From assembly GCA_024227975.1 (NCBI GenBank), contig JAAETV010000648.1, positions 1 through 20,429 on the forward strand: a DNA stretch of 20,429 bases, read 5' to 3'. Position numbers and translations under genes: made by a program. This document shows, piece after piece, positions 6,932 through 14,264 of the stretch. Under the pieces are notes generated by a model that made no database searches, had not been told where the DNA came from, and saw nothing but the letters and a program-made list of their open reading frames with translations. Numbering within the stretch: the first letter of the stretch is position 1; the number at the start of each line of letters is the position of its first letter. This DNA comes from Actinomycetes bacterium. GTDB taxonomy: Bacteria; Actinomycetota; Acidimicrobiia; Acidimicrobiales; SZUA-35.

Positions 6932-9013
6932 GTGGTCGAGCATGCCACCACGACCGAGGAACCGACGGAGGGCCAGCAGCCAGCATCGGCGGCGACCGAG
7001 GACCGCTACGACAAGCCTAAGGACAGCCGGGTCAGCATCGGCACGCTGAACACCAGGGGGAGCAAGCTGATCTTCGCTGGTGGCGATGAGCCCGAGGAGC
7101 CCGAGCTAGTCTCGGGCAAAATCGGGGTCGAGGAGGTGCTGCGCAGCCTGCAGGGCCACGTCATCAGGTCGCTCAACGGGGACGTCGAAGCCCGCCTGGC
7201 GAGCAGTTTCTGTGTGATCCTGACCGCTGCCCCCGGATCGGGGCGGCGAACCGCGGCCCTGCATGCCCTGGTCGAGCGGGTCAGCGACCAGGGACTCGTC
7301 GAGATCGGCCTCTACGACGTCCATGACCTCGACAAGTTCCGGTTCGAACCGGCTCGGGGCTACCTGCTCGACGCGTCGCCGACCCCGGCTCCGACGGCCC
7401 ACTTCACCAGTGCCACCTTGCGATCGGTCCAGAGCAAGCTCCGCCAGCAGGGCGCCTACCTCGTCGTCATCGGCCTGAACTCCACGGAATGGAGCCGCGT
7501 CGACGATGAGTTCGTGGTGCCGTGGACTCCTCCGTCCTTGGCCGAGTTGCTGGAGGCCCGGGAGTTCTCCCCCCCGATCGATGCCGAGGACGAGAACCTC
7601 TGGGCCGCCCTGGGTGAATCGCCATCGGTGGCCCAAATCACCGACGTGCTCGACCGGCTGGAGGAAGGGCGGGCCCGGGGTGCGACCGACGACGAGGTGC
7701 TCAGCGAACTACCGGAGCGAGAGCGAGAGGCGATTCGCCAGTGGTTCATCGAACCGCAGTCGTTGACGTCGTGGGCTCTGATGTCCGGTCTGGTGTTCCT
7801 CTCGTCGACTGCCAAAGCAGAGTTCGACCATCATCACGAGCACCTCGTGACGATGCTCGAGCAGAAGATCCCCTCGAGCGACGAAGACGCCGAGCTGCTG
7901 CGAGACGATCTAACGAGGTCGGCGCCGGTCGAGCTCGAGAACTGCCAGGCCGAAGTCAGGCACCGATCACATGACATCGAGGAGGACGTGACCGTCGGCC
8001 GCCAACTCGTCTGTTTCAAGAAAGAGCACGCCACCACCATCTTCCTCGAGGAGTACTGGAGGGCTGTGCCCCGTCGCCTACAGAAGGTGGTGATCAGCTG
8101 GCTGGCCGACATCTGGGACGAGCTCGGCGACGAGGCGGCCACACTCCTCGCCCACCGGGTGGGGAGCCTGATCGCCACCGACGCCGACCTCGGGCTCAGC
8201 ATCCTCGATCACTGGGCCAGCACCTACGATGCCAAGGCCAACCGGCTGGCGGCGCTGACGGTGGACGGCATGGCCACCGACGCCACTACCCGAGCGCTGG
8301 CCTTCGCCATCGCCCGTGAATGGTCGAAGCTCATCAACCAGATCCCCAAGCAATACTGCGCCCTCTATGCCTACACGGGAAAGGTCGGGGTCTTCCAAGT
8401 CCGACAGGCGATCCGTATCTACCGGTTTCAGTGGCGGCGGCGCCCGTTCTGGGCCACCGGCACCTGGGCCGGATTCACCGAGGCGTGCGCCGACAACCCG
8501 AGCACGGCCGACGAGCTCGCCTCGGCCATGGCCCGGGTTGGCGTGGTCCGCAAGGGCGAGATAGACGATCCTGCGTTCCACCTGGTCGATCGATGGTTCG
8601 TCGACAGCCCCAGCGAAGTGCCCCTGGCGCTTCGGCTCGCCGAATCCCCTACCGCCAGAACCAAGATCGCCTTGATCGCCGCCTGTACCCTTCAGCGGTC
8701 CTACCGGCACGAGCGATGGCTCGAAAGCATCATCCCCTGGGCCGACGCCGAAGATCCTGCCGTGGCTCATACCGCCGTACTCCTGCTGCGGGCCTGCCTG
8801 CGGGCCATCACCGTGCCCCAACAGACACCGCCGCGGCGCGACCCCATCGACCTACCCGATCGGGTCAGGTCGGTGGCGGATGGGCTCGAGCGCTACATGC
8901 GGCGGGCACGCCGGCGGTCGGACGGCCCGTCACCGCTGGCCGTCGAGCGCTGCACCGCTGTCATCGTCGACGTACTCGGCCAACTCGAAAGGAGACCGGA
9001 ACTCGATGAGTGA
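6932..9013 (+). CDS. P-loop (STAND-like) protein with altered Walker A and helical C-terminal region
   Basis: 693 residues, not matched to a named family by eye. Residues 1-32 are polar and probably disordered. Residues 34-51 carry VSIGTLNTRGSKLIFAGG, similar to the tail of the TIR protein. A nucleotide-binding-like domain follows: FCVILTAAPGSGRRTAAL gives a P-loop at 100-107 in which the usual Lys and Ser/Thr are Arg 105 and Arg 106, with Thr 107 next. GYLLDASPTP and AYLVVIGL look like later core strands, with no clear Walker B acidic pair. From about residue 250 the protein is helical and probably a solenoid or sensor. The start is a GTG with an excellent GGAGGGG 7 nt upstream that lies inside the TIR gene end, so translation is probably coupled. 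Likely role: sensor or assembly platform for TIR. The degenerate P-loop suggests nucleotide binding without normal hydrolysis. Function is inference. Confidence 0.7.
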   Translation: MVEHATTTEEPTEGQQPASAATEDRYDKPKDSRVSIGTLNTRGSKLIFAGGDEPEEPELVSGKIGVEEVLRSLQGHVIRSLNGDVEARLASSFCVILTAAPGSGRRTAALHALVERVSDQGLVEIGLYDVHDLDKFRFEPARGYLLDASPTPAPTAHFTSATLRSVQSKLRQQGAYLVVIGLNSTEWSRVDDEFVVPWTPPSLAELLEAREFSPPIDAEDENLWAALGESPSVAQITDVLDRLEEGRARGATDDEVLSELPEREREAIRQWFIEPQSLTSWALMSGLVFLSSTAKAEFDHHHEHLVTMLEQKIPSSDEDAELLRDDLTRSAPVELENCQAEVRHRSHDIEEDVTVGRQLVCFKKEHATTIFLEEYWRAVPRRLQKVVISWLADIWDELGDEAATLLAHRVGSLIATDADLGLSILDHWASTYDAKANRLAALTVDGMATDATTRALAFAIAREWSKLINQIPKQYCALYAYTGKVGVFQVRQAIRIYRFQWRRRPFWATGTWAGFTEACADNPSTADELASAMARVGVVRKGEIDDPAFHLVDRWFVDSPSEVPLALRLAESPTARTKIALIAACTLQRSYRHERWLESIIPWADAEDPAVAHTAVLLLRACLRAITVPQQTPPRRDPIDLPDRVRSVADGLERYMRRARRRSDGPSPLAVERCTAVIVDVLGQLERRPELDE

Positions 9014-10388
9014 GATCCCCTACCCCGTGGCGCACCGCCACCGCGTCCCACCAAAGAGAAACATCCTGCAATCGATGAGAAGCCGGTTGCGAGACATCCC
9101 CGATGACAGACAAGACTTCGCTGTCGTGCTCGATTTCGACGGGATCTACGAACTGGTCCCCAGCGGCACAGCCGTCGCCAAAGCCGACGGCTTGAAACAG
9201 GCGGCCGCCATGATCTTCGTCGATGTCCGTCCCGTCTTCATCGACGTCAACCTCGATTTGCCTTGTCAGGGGCACGTGGAGCGGCGCACTGTCACGGTTC
9301 GGTTCCAGTCGCAGGTGGTGGCACCCGAGCTGGTACTTCAGGACCGGATCGAGCGGCTGCAGAACAAGCTCGAGTATTGGACTCGTTCGCTCGTAGCTCG
9401 AGAGAGCGCCCAGTACACCGTCGACGATCACGACCGCTTCGAGAACGCAGCTAGGCAGACGATCGTCCACCGGCTGCTCGAGCATCCGCCGGCGTCGGCG
9501 GCCGCCATCGCTCTGCAACTGGTCGAGGTCAGTGCCGAGCTCCCGGAGGGGACGAAGAGCCACAAACAGCACCTGATCGACGGGACCCGGGACACGGAGC
9601 GTCGGATCCACGACGCCCAGGAAGACGAGAAGGTGGCCCGCCTCGACCGGGAGCGGGTCCATGCCACTCGCCTCGAGGAGACCAGGAACGAGGAGGACGT
9701 CTGGCGGGCTCGTCAGCCGCTCGAGGATGAGAAACGAGAGAAGGAGAAGTGGCAGCTCGGGGAGGACGCTCAACAGCTTGAAGAGGCCTACCGCCGCGGT
9801 CCAGAGGCGGTACTCGCCGTGATGGCGGCCCGGGACCCTGAGTTCATGCAGCAGTTGGTCGCGCACGGGGTGGAGGACCGCAACTTCCTCGCCAACCTCC
9901 TCCTGCGCGCGGCCGACTCAGGGGTCGTGAATCGCGGTGTCGTCGAGGACTTGCTCACCGACGCCGCCAATCAACTGCTGCAGGGATCCGGTGCCCAGAT
10001 CGGGACCGGCGATGTCCTGAAGGAGATTGACAATGGATCCCAGCGTGGTCCCAACGCGGAGGCTGACGCCGACCGCGACGATGAAGGTTTCGATCCCGAG
10101 GACGACGACTTCGATGACCGGCTCATCGAGGTGATCGAGGGCGAGGACGACGTCATTGCCGCAATGTTCGGTACCGAGACCACCAATGGCGACCAGCCGC
10201 CTGAAGGAGGACCGCTGGGGGCAAGCTCCGGAGAGGCTGATGCCGAGGCGAGCCGCCCAGCGTCGACAAGGGCCAGGAAGACCGCAGATCCGGGCACCGA
10301 CGATGGGGGAGGGGCAGGGCAGGTGCGAGCCGACATCGACGGCGATCGACCCGAACAGCCGCCCGCCGAGGATGCCGACGATGACTGA
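9006..10388 (+). CDS. SPFH/band-7-like coiled-coil protein with acidic disordered tail
   Basis: 460 residues. Residues about 35-130 are strand-rich (DFAVVLDFDGIYELVPSG, AAMIFVDVRPVFIDV, RRTVTVRFQSQVVAP), with a pattern recalling the SPFH/band-7 core. Residues about 195-265 form a long, highly charged coiled coil rich in Glu, Arg and Lys (for example RLEETRNEEDVWRAR). A helical segment follows (about 265-335). From about 340 onward the chain is Asp/Glu/Gly/Pro-rich, including GFDPEDDDFDDR, and should be disordered and strongly negative. No TM segment is apparent, so membrane attachment would come through the DUF4407 partner. The start ATG overlaps the previous stop by 8 nt (ATGAGTGA), with AGGAG 11 nt upstream. 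The SPFH resemblance is by eye and tentative. An alternative is an unrelated coiled-coil adaptor. Likely role: oligomeric scaffold of the TIR system. Confidence 0.6.
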   Translation: MSEIPYPVAHRHRVPPKRNILQSMRSRLRDIPDDRQDFAVVLDFDGIYELVPSGTAVAKADGLKQAAAMIFVDVRPVFIDVNLDLPCQGHVERRTVTVRFQSQVVAPELVLQDRIERLQNKLEYWTRSLVARESAQYTVDDHDRFENAARQTIVHRLLEHPPASAAAIALQLVEVSAELPEGTKSHKQHLIDGTRDTERRIHDAQEDEKVARLDRERVHATRLEETRNEEDVWRARQPLEDEKREKEKWQLGEDAQQLEEAYRRGPEAVLAVMAARDPEFMQQLVAHGVEDRNFLANLLLRAADSGVVNRGVVEDLLTDAANQLLQGSGAQIGTGDVLKEIDNGSQRGPNAEADADRDDEGFDPEDDDFDDRLIEVIEGEDDVIAAMFGTETTNGDQPPEGGPLGASSGEADAEASRPASTRARKTADPGTDDGGGAGQVRADIDGDRPEQPPAEDADDD

Positions 10389-12222
10389 TCGCGGTGACAC
10401 CGCGGAGTCCCGCCTACCCAACGACGAAGGCCGCACTCGACCCGACTTCGACGACACCCTCGACCCCACCGGGCCACTGGCCGACGGTGACCTCGCTGAC
10501 GACATCGAGCTGATCGACTCCGTCGTGGTCATCGCCGAAGAGGGGGCCGGGCCCCGTATCGGTCAGATGCTGCGATCCTGTGCAGGCGTCGACGAGACGC
10601 TCCTCCGGCAGGTGTGGCCCGTTCGTCATCGCTACACGGGTCTCGGCGGGATAGTGCTCGGCACCGCCGTAGCGGCCGCCGTCTCCATGACACTGGCCAT
10701 CTCCCTCACCTCCGATGGGCTGAGCTGGTATTTCCTGTGGGCGCCCCTGTTGTGGGGACTCTTGGTGTTCAACCTCGACCGGTGGCTGGTGAGTAGCACC
10801 CATGGCGCCGGCCGGCCGTGGCGGCTCTTCCCGAGGCTCGTGATCGCCGTGCTGTTCGGCATCATCATCGCCGAACCCGTGGTCTTGTGGGTCTTTCGCG
10901 ACGCCATCGAGGAGCGGATCCTGGACGAACGGGCCGATGAGATCGCCCTCTCGGTAAGCCGCCTGACCGAGTGCAACCCGGAGGACGACCTGCGGGCGGC
11001 GGCCGAGCTCGCGGCAAATCCCGATTGCGAGGGGTTCATCGTCGACCGGCTCATCCCCGCTCCCCTCGACAGTGCGGTCGGCTCTCGCCAGGTGGCCCGG
11101 CTCGAGGCCGAGCTGACCACTCTGGACGCACGCCTCGAGCCGATCGAGGCTGCGCTGACCGACGCCCGGGACCGCTACCAGCGGGAGATACGGGGGGAGG
11201 ACAGCGGCGACACATCGGGCCTGCGAGGCGAGGGACCGATCGCCCAGGCAATCTCCGGGGAGATCGCGTCCCTTGAGGGCGATCAGCGCGAGATCCTCGA
11301 GGATCGGGACGAGGTCTTGACTCAGCTCACGACGTTGCACGCCTCACTAGACGGTGAACAGACGATTCTGAGAGAGGCGCAGAGGGAGCTGGAGCAGGAG
11401 TACCGGGAGGCCACCAGCGAGGCTGTCACCACCCGTATCGCCGGGGTACAGGCTCGCAACGGCGACTCGATCGGCTTGCTGCAGCGATTCGATGCTCTCG
11501 CCGGGCTGGCGGCCGACCACGCCCACATCTTCCTCGCTCGGTGGCTGCTGACCCTCTTCCTCGTCGCGGTCGACAGCATGCCCGTCATCGCCAAGGGGAT
11601 CGGGGGCAAGACGGCGTACGACAACATCTACAGTCGGTCGCTGGCCGTGGCTGAGCGCCGCTCCCGTCACTCGGATCAGTTCGCTGAGCAGGAATACGCA
11701 AAGCGAATCGAGCTGGCCCACTTCCGACGGAGCCTCCGGCGAACCGTTGCCCGCAAGCGAGCTGTCGTGAGAGCAACCAGGTCGATCTTTGGTCTCGACG
11801 ACGAGCTCGAGGTGATCCACGTGGATCGCGACTTGCCCTGGGAGCGCCGCGTTTGGGATTTCGCTGACGGTGAGACCCCGTTCCGGCCAGTCGCACCCCG
11901 ACCATCTCCCCCGGCCTCTGCTCCCCCCTTCCCGCCGCCACCTTCACCTGCGACCCCGGCTACGACGCAACAGACAGGTCCGATGCCCGGCTCGCCGGAG
12001 GAGGAGCCGACGCAGCCGATCGACTTGCGCGATACTCCCGCCCCTGCTGAGGCCAGTTTCGACCGCTCCCCCGCCGCGCCGGTGCCCGACCAGGCCGACC
12101 AGACATCAACTGCCACGGCAACGCTGGATGGCAGTCGCCCTACGTCGTCGACCACCATCATCCGCCCGCCTACGGATGGGAGCAACTGGCTATCGAAACT
12201 CCAGCATCGCGAACAGGACTGA
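10381..12222 (+). CDS. DUF4407 membrane protein with long coiled coil
   Basis: 613 residues. A roughly 60-residue acidic N terminus precedes the DUF4407 signature, MLRSCAGVDETLL...VRHRYTGLGGIVL. Three TM helices lie at about 87-109, 115-133 (ending FNLDRWLV, a family hallmark) and 151-172. A long charged coiled-coil region (about 175-380) follows, with regular heptad-like Glu/Leu/Arg stretches. TM4 spans about 382-405 (FLARWLLTLFLVAVDSMPVI). The C-terminal tail (from about 495) is Pro/Ser/Thr-rich and likely disordered in the cytoplasm. ATG overlaps the previous stop by 8 nt (ATGACTGA), so the two are translationally coupled. DUF4407 has no settled function. Here it is the only integral membrane member of the TIR operon and probably anchors the complex or forms its membrane-acting part. 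The large loop between TM3 and TM4 may be extracytoplasmic. Confidence 0.85.
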   Translation: MTDRGDTAESRLPNDEGRTRPDFDDTLDPTGPLADGDLADDIELIDSVVVIAEEGAGPRIGQMLRSCAGVDETLLRQVWPVRHRYTGLGGIVLGTAVAAAVSMTLAISLTSDGLSWYFLWAPLLWGLLVFNLDRWLVSSTHGAGRPWRLFPRLVIAVLFGIIIAEPVVLWVFRDAIEERILDERADEIALSVSRLTECNPEDDLRAAAELAANPDCEGFIVDRLIPAPLDSAVGSRQVARLEAELTTLDARLEPIEAALTDARDRYQREIRGEDSGDTSGLRGEGPIAQAISGEIASLEGDQREILEDRDEVLTQLTTLHASLDGEQTILREAQRELEQEYREATSEAVTTRIAGVQARNGDSIGLLQRFDALAGLAADHAHIFLARWLLTLFLVAVDSMPVIAKGIGGKTAYDNIYSRSLAVAERRSRHSDQFAEQEYAKRIELAHFRRSLRRTVARKRAVVRATRSIFGLDDELEVIHVDRDLPWERRVWDFADGETPFRPVAPRPSPPASAPPFPPPPSPATPATTQQTGPMPGSPEEEPTQPIDLRDTPAPAEASFDRSPAAPVPDQADQTSTATATLDGSRPTSSTTIIRPPTDGSNWLSKLQHREQD

Positions 12223-12593
12223 CAACTCAGCGATTCGCCGTGCCGAAGAAAGGACAGTGAGGAGACCAGCAGGGAGACGGACACTTTCGACGAGTTGGCC
12301 ACCGGTTCAACCGACGACAGGCGGACCGCCGCCCAGTGGACCGGTCTGGGGCTGGAAGCCTCCTGGGGTTCACCGACAGTTACACACATTCAACGGTTTC
12401 GGGGACGGCGCTGTACTCGTGGTTCCGAGTCTGGTATCAACTGCCAGCAACGTTCACACATCGCCGGGTTCGTTCCCGGCCCGCCCCCTGATCGGTGGAC
12501 CCGCATACCGGGGCCACGGTACCGCAGGGGTTGATCTCTCCGGGCATCAACGCCCTCGGACTCCCTAGAGCACCATGTGGCCTACACGGTTCC
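12223..12593. other. Poorly coding intergenic stretch after the conflict cluster
   Basis: About 370 nt with no recognisable gene. A + frame with a GTG at 12257 stays open to 12568 (about 103 codons) and has AAGGA only 2 nt upstream, but its Pro/Gly-rich product resembles nothing known. No terminator hairpin with a T-run follows the DUF4407 gene. This stretch and the adjoining pseudogene mark the right edge of the accessory island. Confidence 0.4.
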
Positions 12594-12913
12594 TCATACC
12601 TGTCCGCCGATCAGACCCGTACTATCAATCTGTCGACCCTGGTCTGGCGACCAGCCAGCGATGACCTTGGCCTTGGCTTGGTCGTATTCACGATCGTTGA
12701 TGGCACCAGTGTGATGAAGCGCAGCTAGATCGGCTAGTTCATCGCTCGGACTCCTACCCTGCCCTGCCCTGCAGCGCTCCGTATCTAGTTCTGCACCCCT
12801 TCCTCATACGCTTTGGCCTCGTTTGCCGACCGCTGGTTCATTTCGCCGCCATTGATGATCAGGTAGAGGAAGATCCCCAGGTATGGGAGAACGATGATTC
12901 CAACCCGTGTCAC
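12594..12913 (-). pseudogene. Truncated, frameshifted PLDc_N/SHOCT membrane protein remnant
   Basis: Two halves of a familiar actinobacterial small membrane protein survive in different frames. From 12913 to 12785 the - strand reads IIVLPYLGIFLYLIINGGEM followed by NQRSANEAKAYEEG, the second TM helix and tail of the PLDc_N family, then a TAG. One base added to the GGGG run (CCCC on +, 12796-12799) shifts the frame into ELADLAALHHTGAINDREYD and KAKVIAG, an intact SHOCT domain, ending at the TGA at 12596-12594. The first TM helix is missing: the in-frame stop of the PNPOx-like gene lies only 3 nt before the fragment. So the gene is 5'-truncated as well as frameshifted. A sequencing error in the G-run could explain the frameshift but not the missing N terminus. 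Confidence 0.7.
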
Positions 12914-12916
12914 CGC

Positions 12917-13417
12917 TCAGTTCTTGGCCGCTTCGGGTGAGCGAGCCCACATGAGCTCGGAGTCAAAGCCGAGTCTGTAGTCAGGGGTGAACTCGAGAAT
13001 GACCCGGTCTGGCGAGTCCAGGAACTTCTGAAAGACCTTCGCCGCCTCCGTGTCGCCTTGAAGATGCCGTGAGAATTCGGGGTAGAACCAGTCTTTGGTC
13101 TCGCGATCATCGCGGACAACACAATCGCCCTTGTAGGTGATCGTCTTTCCAGTACCCATCTTTGTACCGGTACTCGTCACACAGATCGATGCTCGTGGGA
13201 ACCGCCGCAACGCCGGCACACGCTTGCGTGCGGCCGCACACGTCAGCCAGATCTTGCCGTCCTTTGGCAGCATCGACATGATGACCCCGAAGGCCTCACC
13301 CTTCGAGTTCGTCCACATGAATACGCACTCGCGCTGTATCCGCAACAGCTGCTCTTCGAGCTCGACACTCAAACCACACTCGGTAAGGTCTTCGTAGTTG
13401 TCGTCACGGCTCGTCAT
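12917..13417 (-). CDS. Pyridoxamine 5'-phosphate oxidase-like FMN/F420-binding split-barrel protein
   Basis: 166 residues. The order of segments fits actinobacterial PNPOx-like split barrels: RECVFMWTNSKGEAFGVIMS (first two strands, substrate/cofactor side), DGKIWLTCAAARKRVPALRR (with the Arg that commonly contacts the flavin phosphate), PRASICVTSTG, TITYKGDCVVRDD, then a helical part DWFYPEFSRHL and RVILEFTPDYRLGFDSELMW. Such proteins bind FMN, F420 or haem and reduce or sequester small molecules in the cytoplasm; the substrate is unknown. I start at the ATG at 13417, because upstream codons give an unrelated hydrophobic/Cys-containing extension. AGTAGGG lies about 8 nt upstream. It is divergent from the DUF4352-like gene and sits against the PLDc_N/SHOCT remnant, which it may have displaced. 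Fold assignment is fairly sure. Confidence 0.75.
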   Translation of the reverse strand: MTSRDDNYEDLTECGLSVELEEQLLRIQRECVFMWTNSKGEAFGVIMSMLPKDGKIWLTCAAARKRVPALRRFPRASICVTSTGTKMGTGKTITYKGDCVVRDDRETKDWFYPEFSRHLQGDTEAAKVFQKFLDSPDRVILEFTPDYRLGFDSELMWARSPEAAKN

Positions 13418-13506
13418 GACCGCGACCCTACTGGAGCAAGGCTCGGGTCGGCCTGCCGCCGCAACCATGAACATCAGGGCCACAACTCCGTAGGGCCGGG
13501 ACCCCA

Positions 13507-13535
13507 TTGGCTGCTCAGCCACCATCTCCTACGAT
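13507..13535 (+). promoter_or_regulatory. Candidate sigma70-type promoter for the DUF4352-like gene
   Basis: TTGGCT (13507-13512) and TACGAT (13530-13535) are separated by exactly 17 nt in the divergent intergenic region and point toward the gene at 13680. Matches to consensus are partial, so this is a candidate only. Confidence 0.35.
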
Positions 13536-13552
13536 TGCCAACGACGCCGAAA

Positions 13553-13568
13553 GGGATCAGATGATCCC
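13553..13568. promoter_or_regulatory. Perfect palindrome, candidate operator
   Basis: GGGATCA-GA-TGATCCC, a 7-bp perfect inverted repeat, starts 18 nt after the -10-like box. A repressor bound here would block the transcript toward 13680 and might also affect the divergent PNPOx-like gene. Confidence 0.4.
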
Positions 13569-13679
13569 GAGCCGGTGAGCCGCATACCAGTGCCCAGCAG
13601 GGAGGCGGCCGTTCGAGCGGGCTGGAAGCGGCCGACGACTCATGACGTGAGCCGGCACGCGTTTGGAGGAGGAGAAGTC

Positions 13680-14264
13680 ATGACAGCATGGCGCGCATTG
13701 GCAGGGTATGGGGCAATCATCGCCCTGGCGGCGGCAACCGTGGCCTCTGGTGAGACGAACGAGGCGGTACTCGTCACCGAGACGGACCAGGCAACGACCG
13801 AGCCCCTGACGTCCCCCGACAGTACCGGCCCGTCCAGTACCGCCCCGTCGCCAGCCGCCGATGAGCAGGTCAATGAGACATTCACTGTCGGTGATCGCGT
13901 CGCCATCGGCGATTGGCAAATTGAGGTGCACGAGTTCACCGATCCCTACGACGATGGCAACCAGTTTCTCGGCCCCGACACTGGCAGTCGATGGGTCGCC
14001 CTCGACGTAGAGGTCTTCAACGCCGGGGACCAACCACGCGAGGTGACCTCGATCTTCTGCTTCGATCTCCAAGACGAGCTCAACCGGAACTTCGACCAGG
14101 AGCTCTTTGCCGATACCAAGATCGACGCACCAAACGGTGAGGTGCAGCCGGGGGCGTCACGGCGGGGAACGATCGTGTTCGAGATACCGGACGATGCATC
14201 AGGGCTTCGCTTGAACTTCAAATGTCAGTTCCTCTCGACCGGTAGTGTCACGATCCGACTATGA
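13680..14264 (+). CDS. Secreted DUF4352-like protein
   Basis: 194 residues with an N-terminal signal peptide (short basic start, hydrophobic core AIIALAAATVA, small residues before a Ser/Thr/Pro-rich linker up to about residue 65). The mature part (about 68-190) is strand-rich and follows the DUF4352 pattern: FTVGDRVAIGDWQIEVHEF, GSRWVALDVEVFNAGDQPRE, and GASRRGTIVFEIPDDASGL. These Ig-like domains are usually exported and found in membrane or stress-linked contexts. No lipobox Cys is present, so it should be released or held by an uncleaved helix. Two Cys (in SIFCFDL and NFKCQF) could form a disulfide. The ATG at 13680 is favoured by the strong GGAGGAGGAGAAG just upstream. The stop overlaps the next ATG (ATGA), so the two proteins are probably made together and may interact. 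Confidence 0.75.
   Translation: MTAWRALAGYGAIIALAAATVASGETNEAVLVTETDQATTEPLTSPDSTGPSSTAPSPAADEQVNETFTVGDRVAIGDWQIEVHEFTDPYDDGNQFLGPDTGSRWVALDVEVFNAGDQPREVTSIFCFDLQDELNRNFDQELFADTKIDAPNGEVQPGASRRGTIVFEIPDDASGLRLNFKCQFLSTGSVTIRL

Noticed and set aside
8320..9009. Long Arg/Pro/His-rich open frame overlapping the P-loop protein gene
   Set aside because: Arg/Pro/His-rich composition is typical of an off-frame reading of GC-rich coding DNA, and the overlapping gene has clear motifs and a strong ribosome binding site.
10414..11340. 308-codon - strand open frame opposite the DUF4407 gene
   Set aside because: Antisense to a gene with a recognised signature, TM helices and coupled start; composition is that of a shadow frame.
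12257..12568. Possible 103-codon + strand ORF after the DUF4407 gene
   Set aside because: The GTG is only 2 nt from the AAGGA and the product is a low-complexity Pro/Gly-rich chain without recognisable domains.
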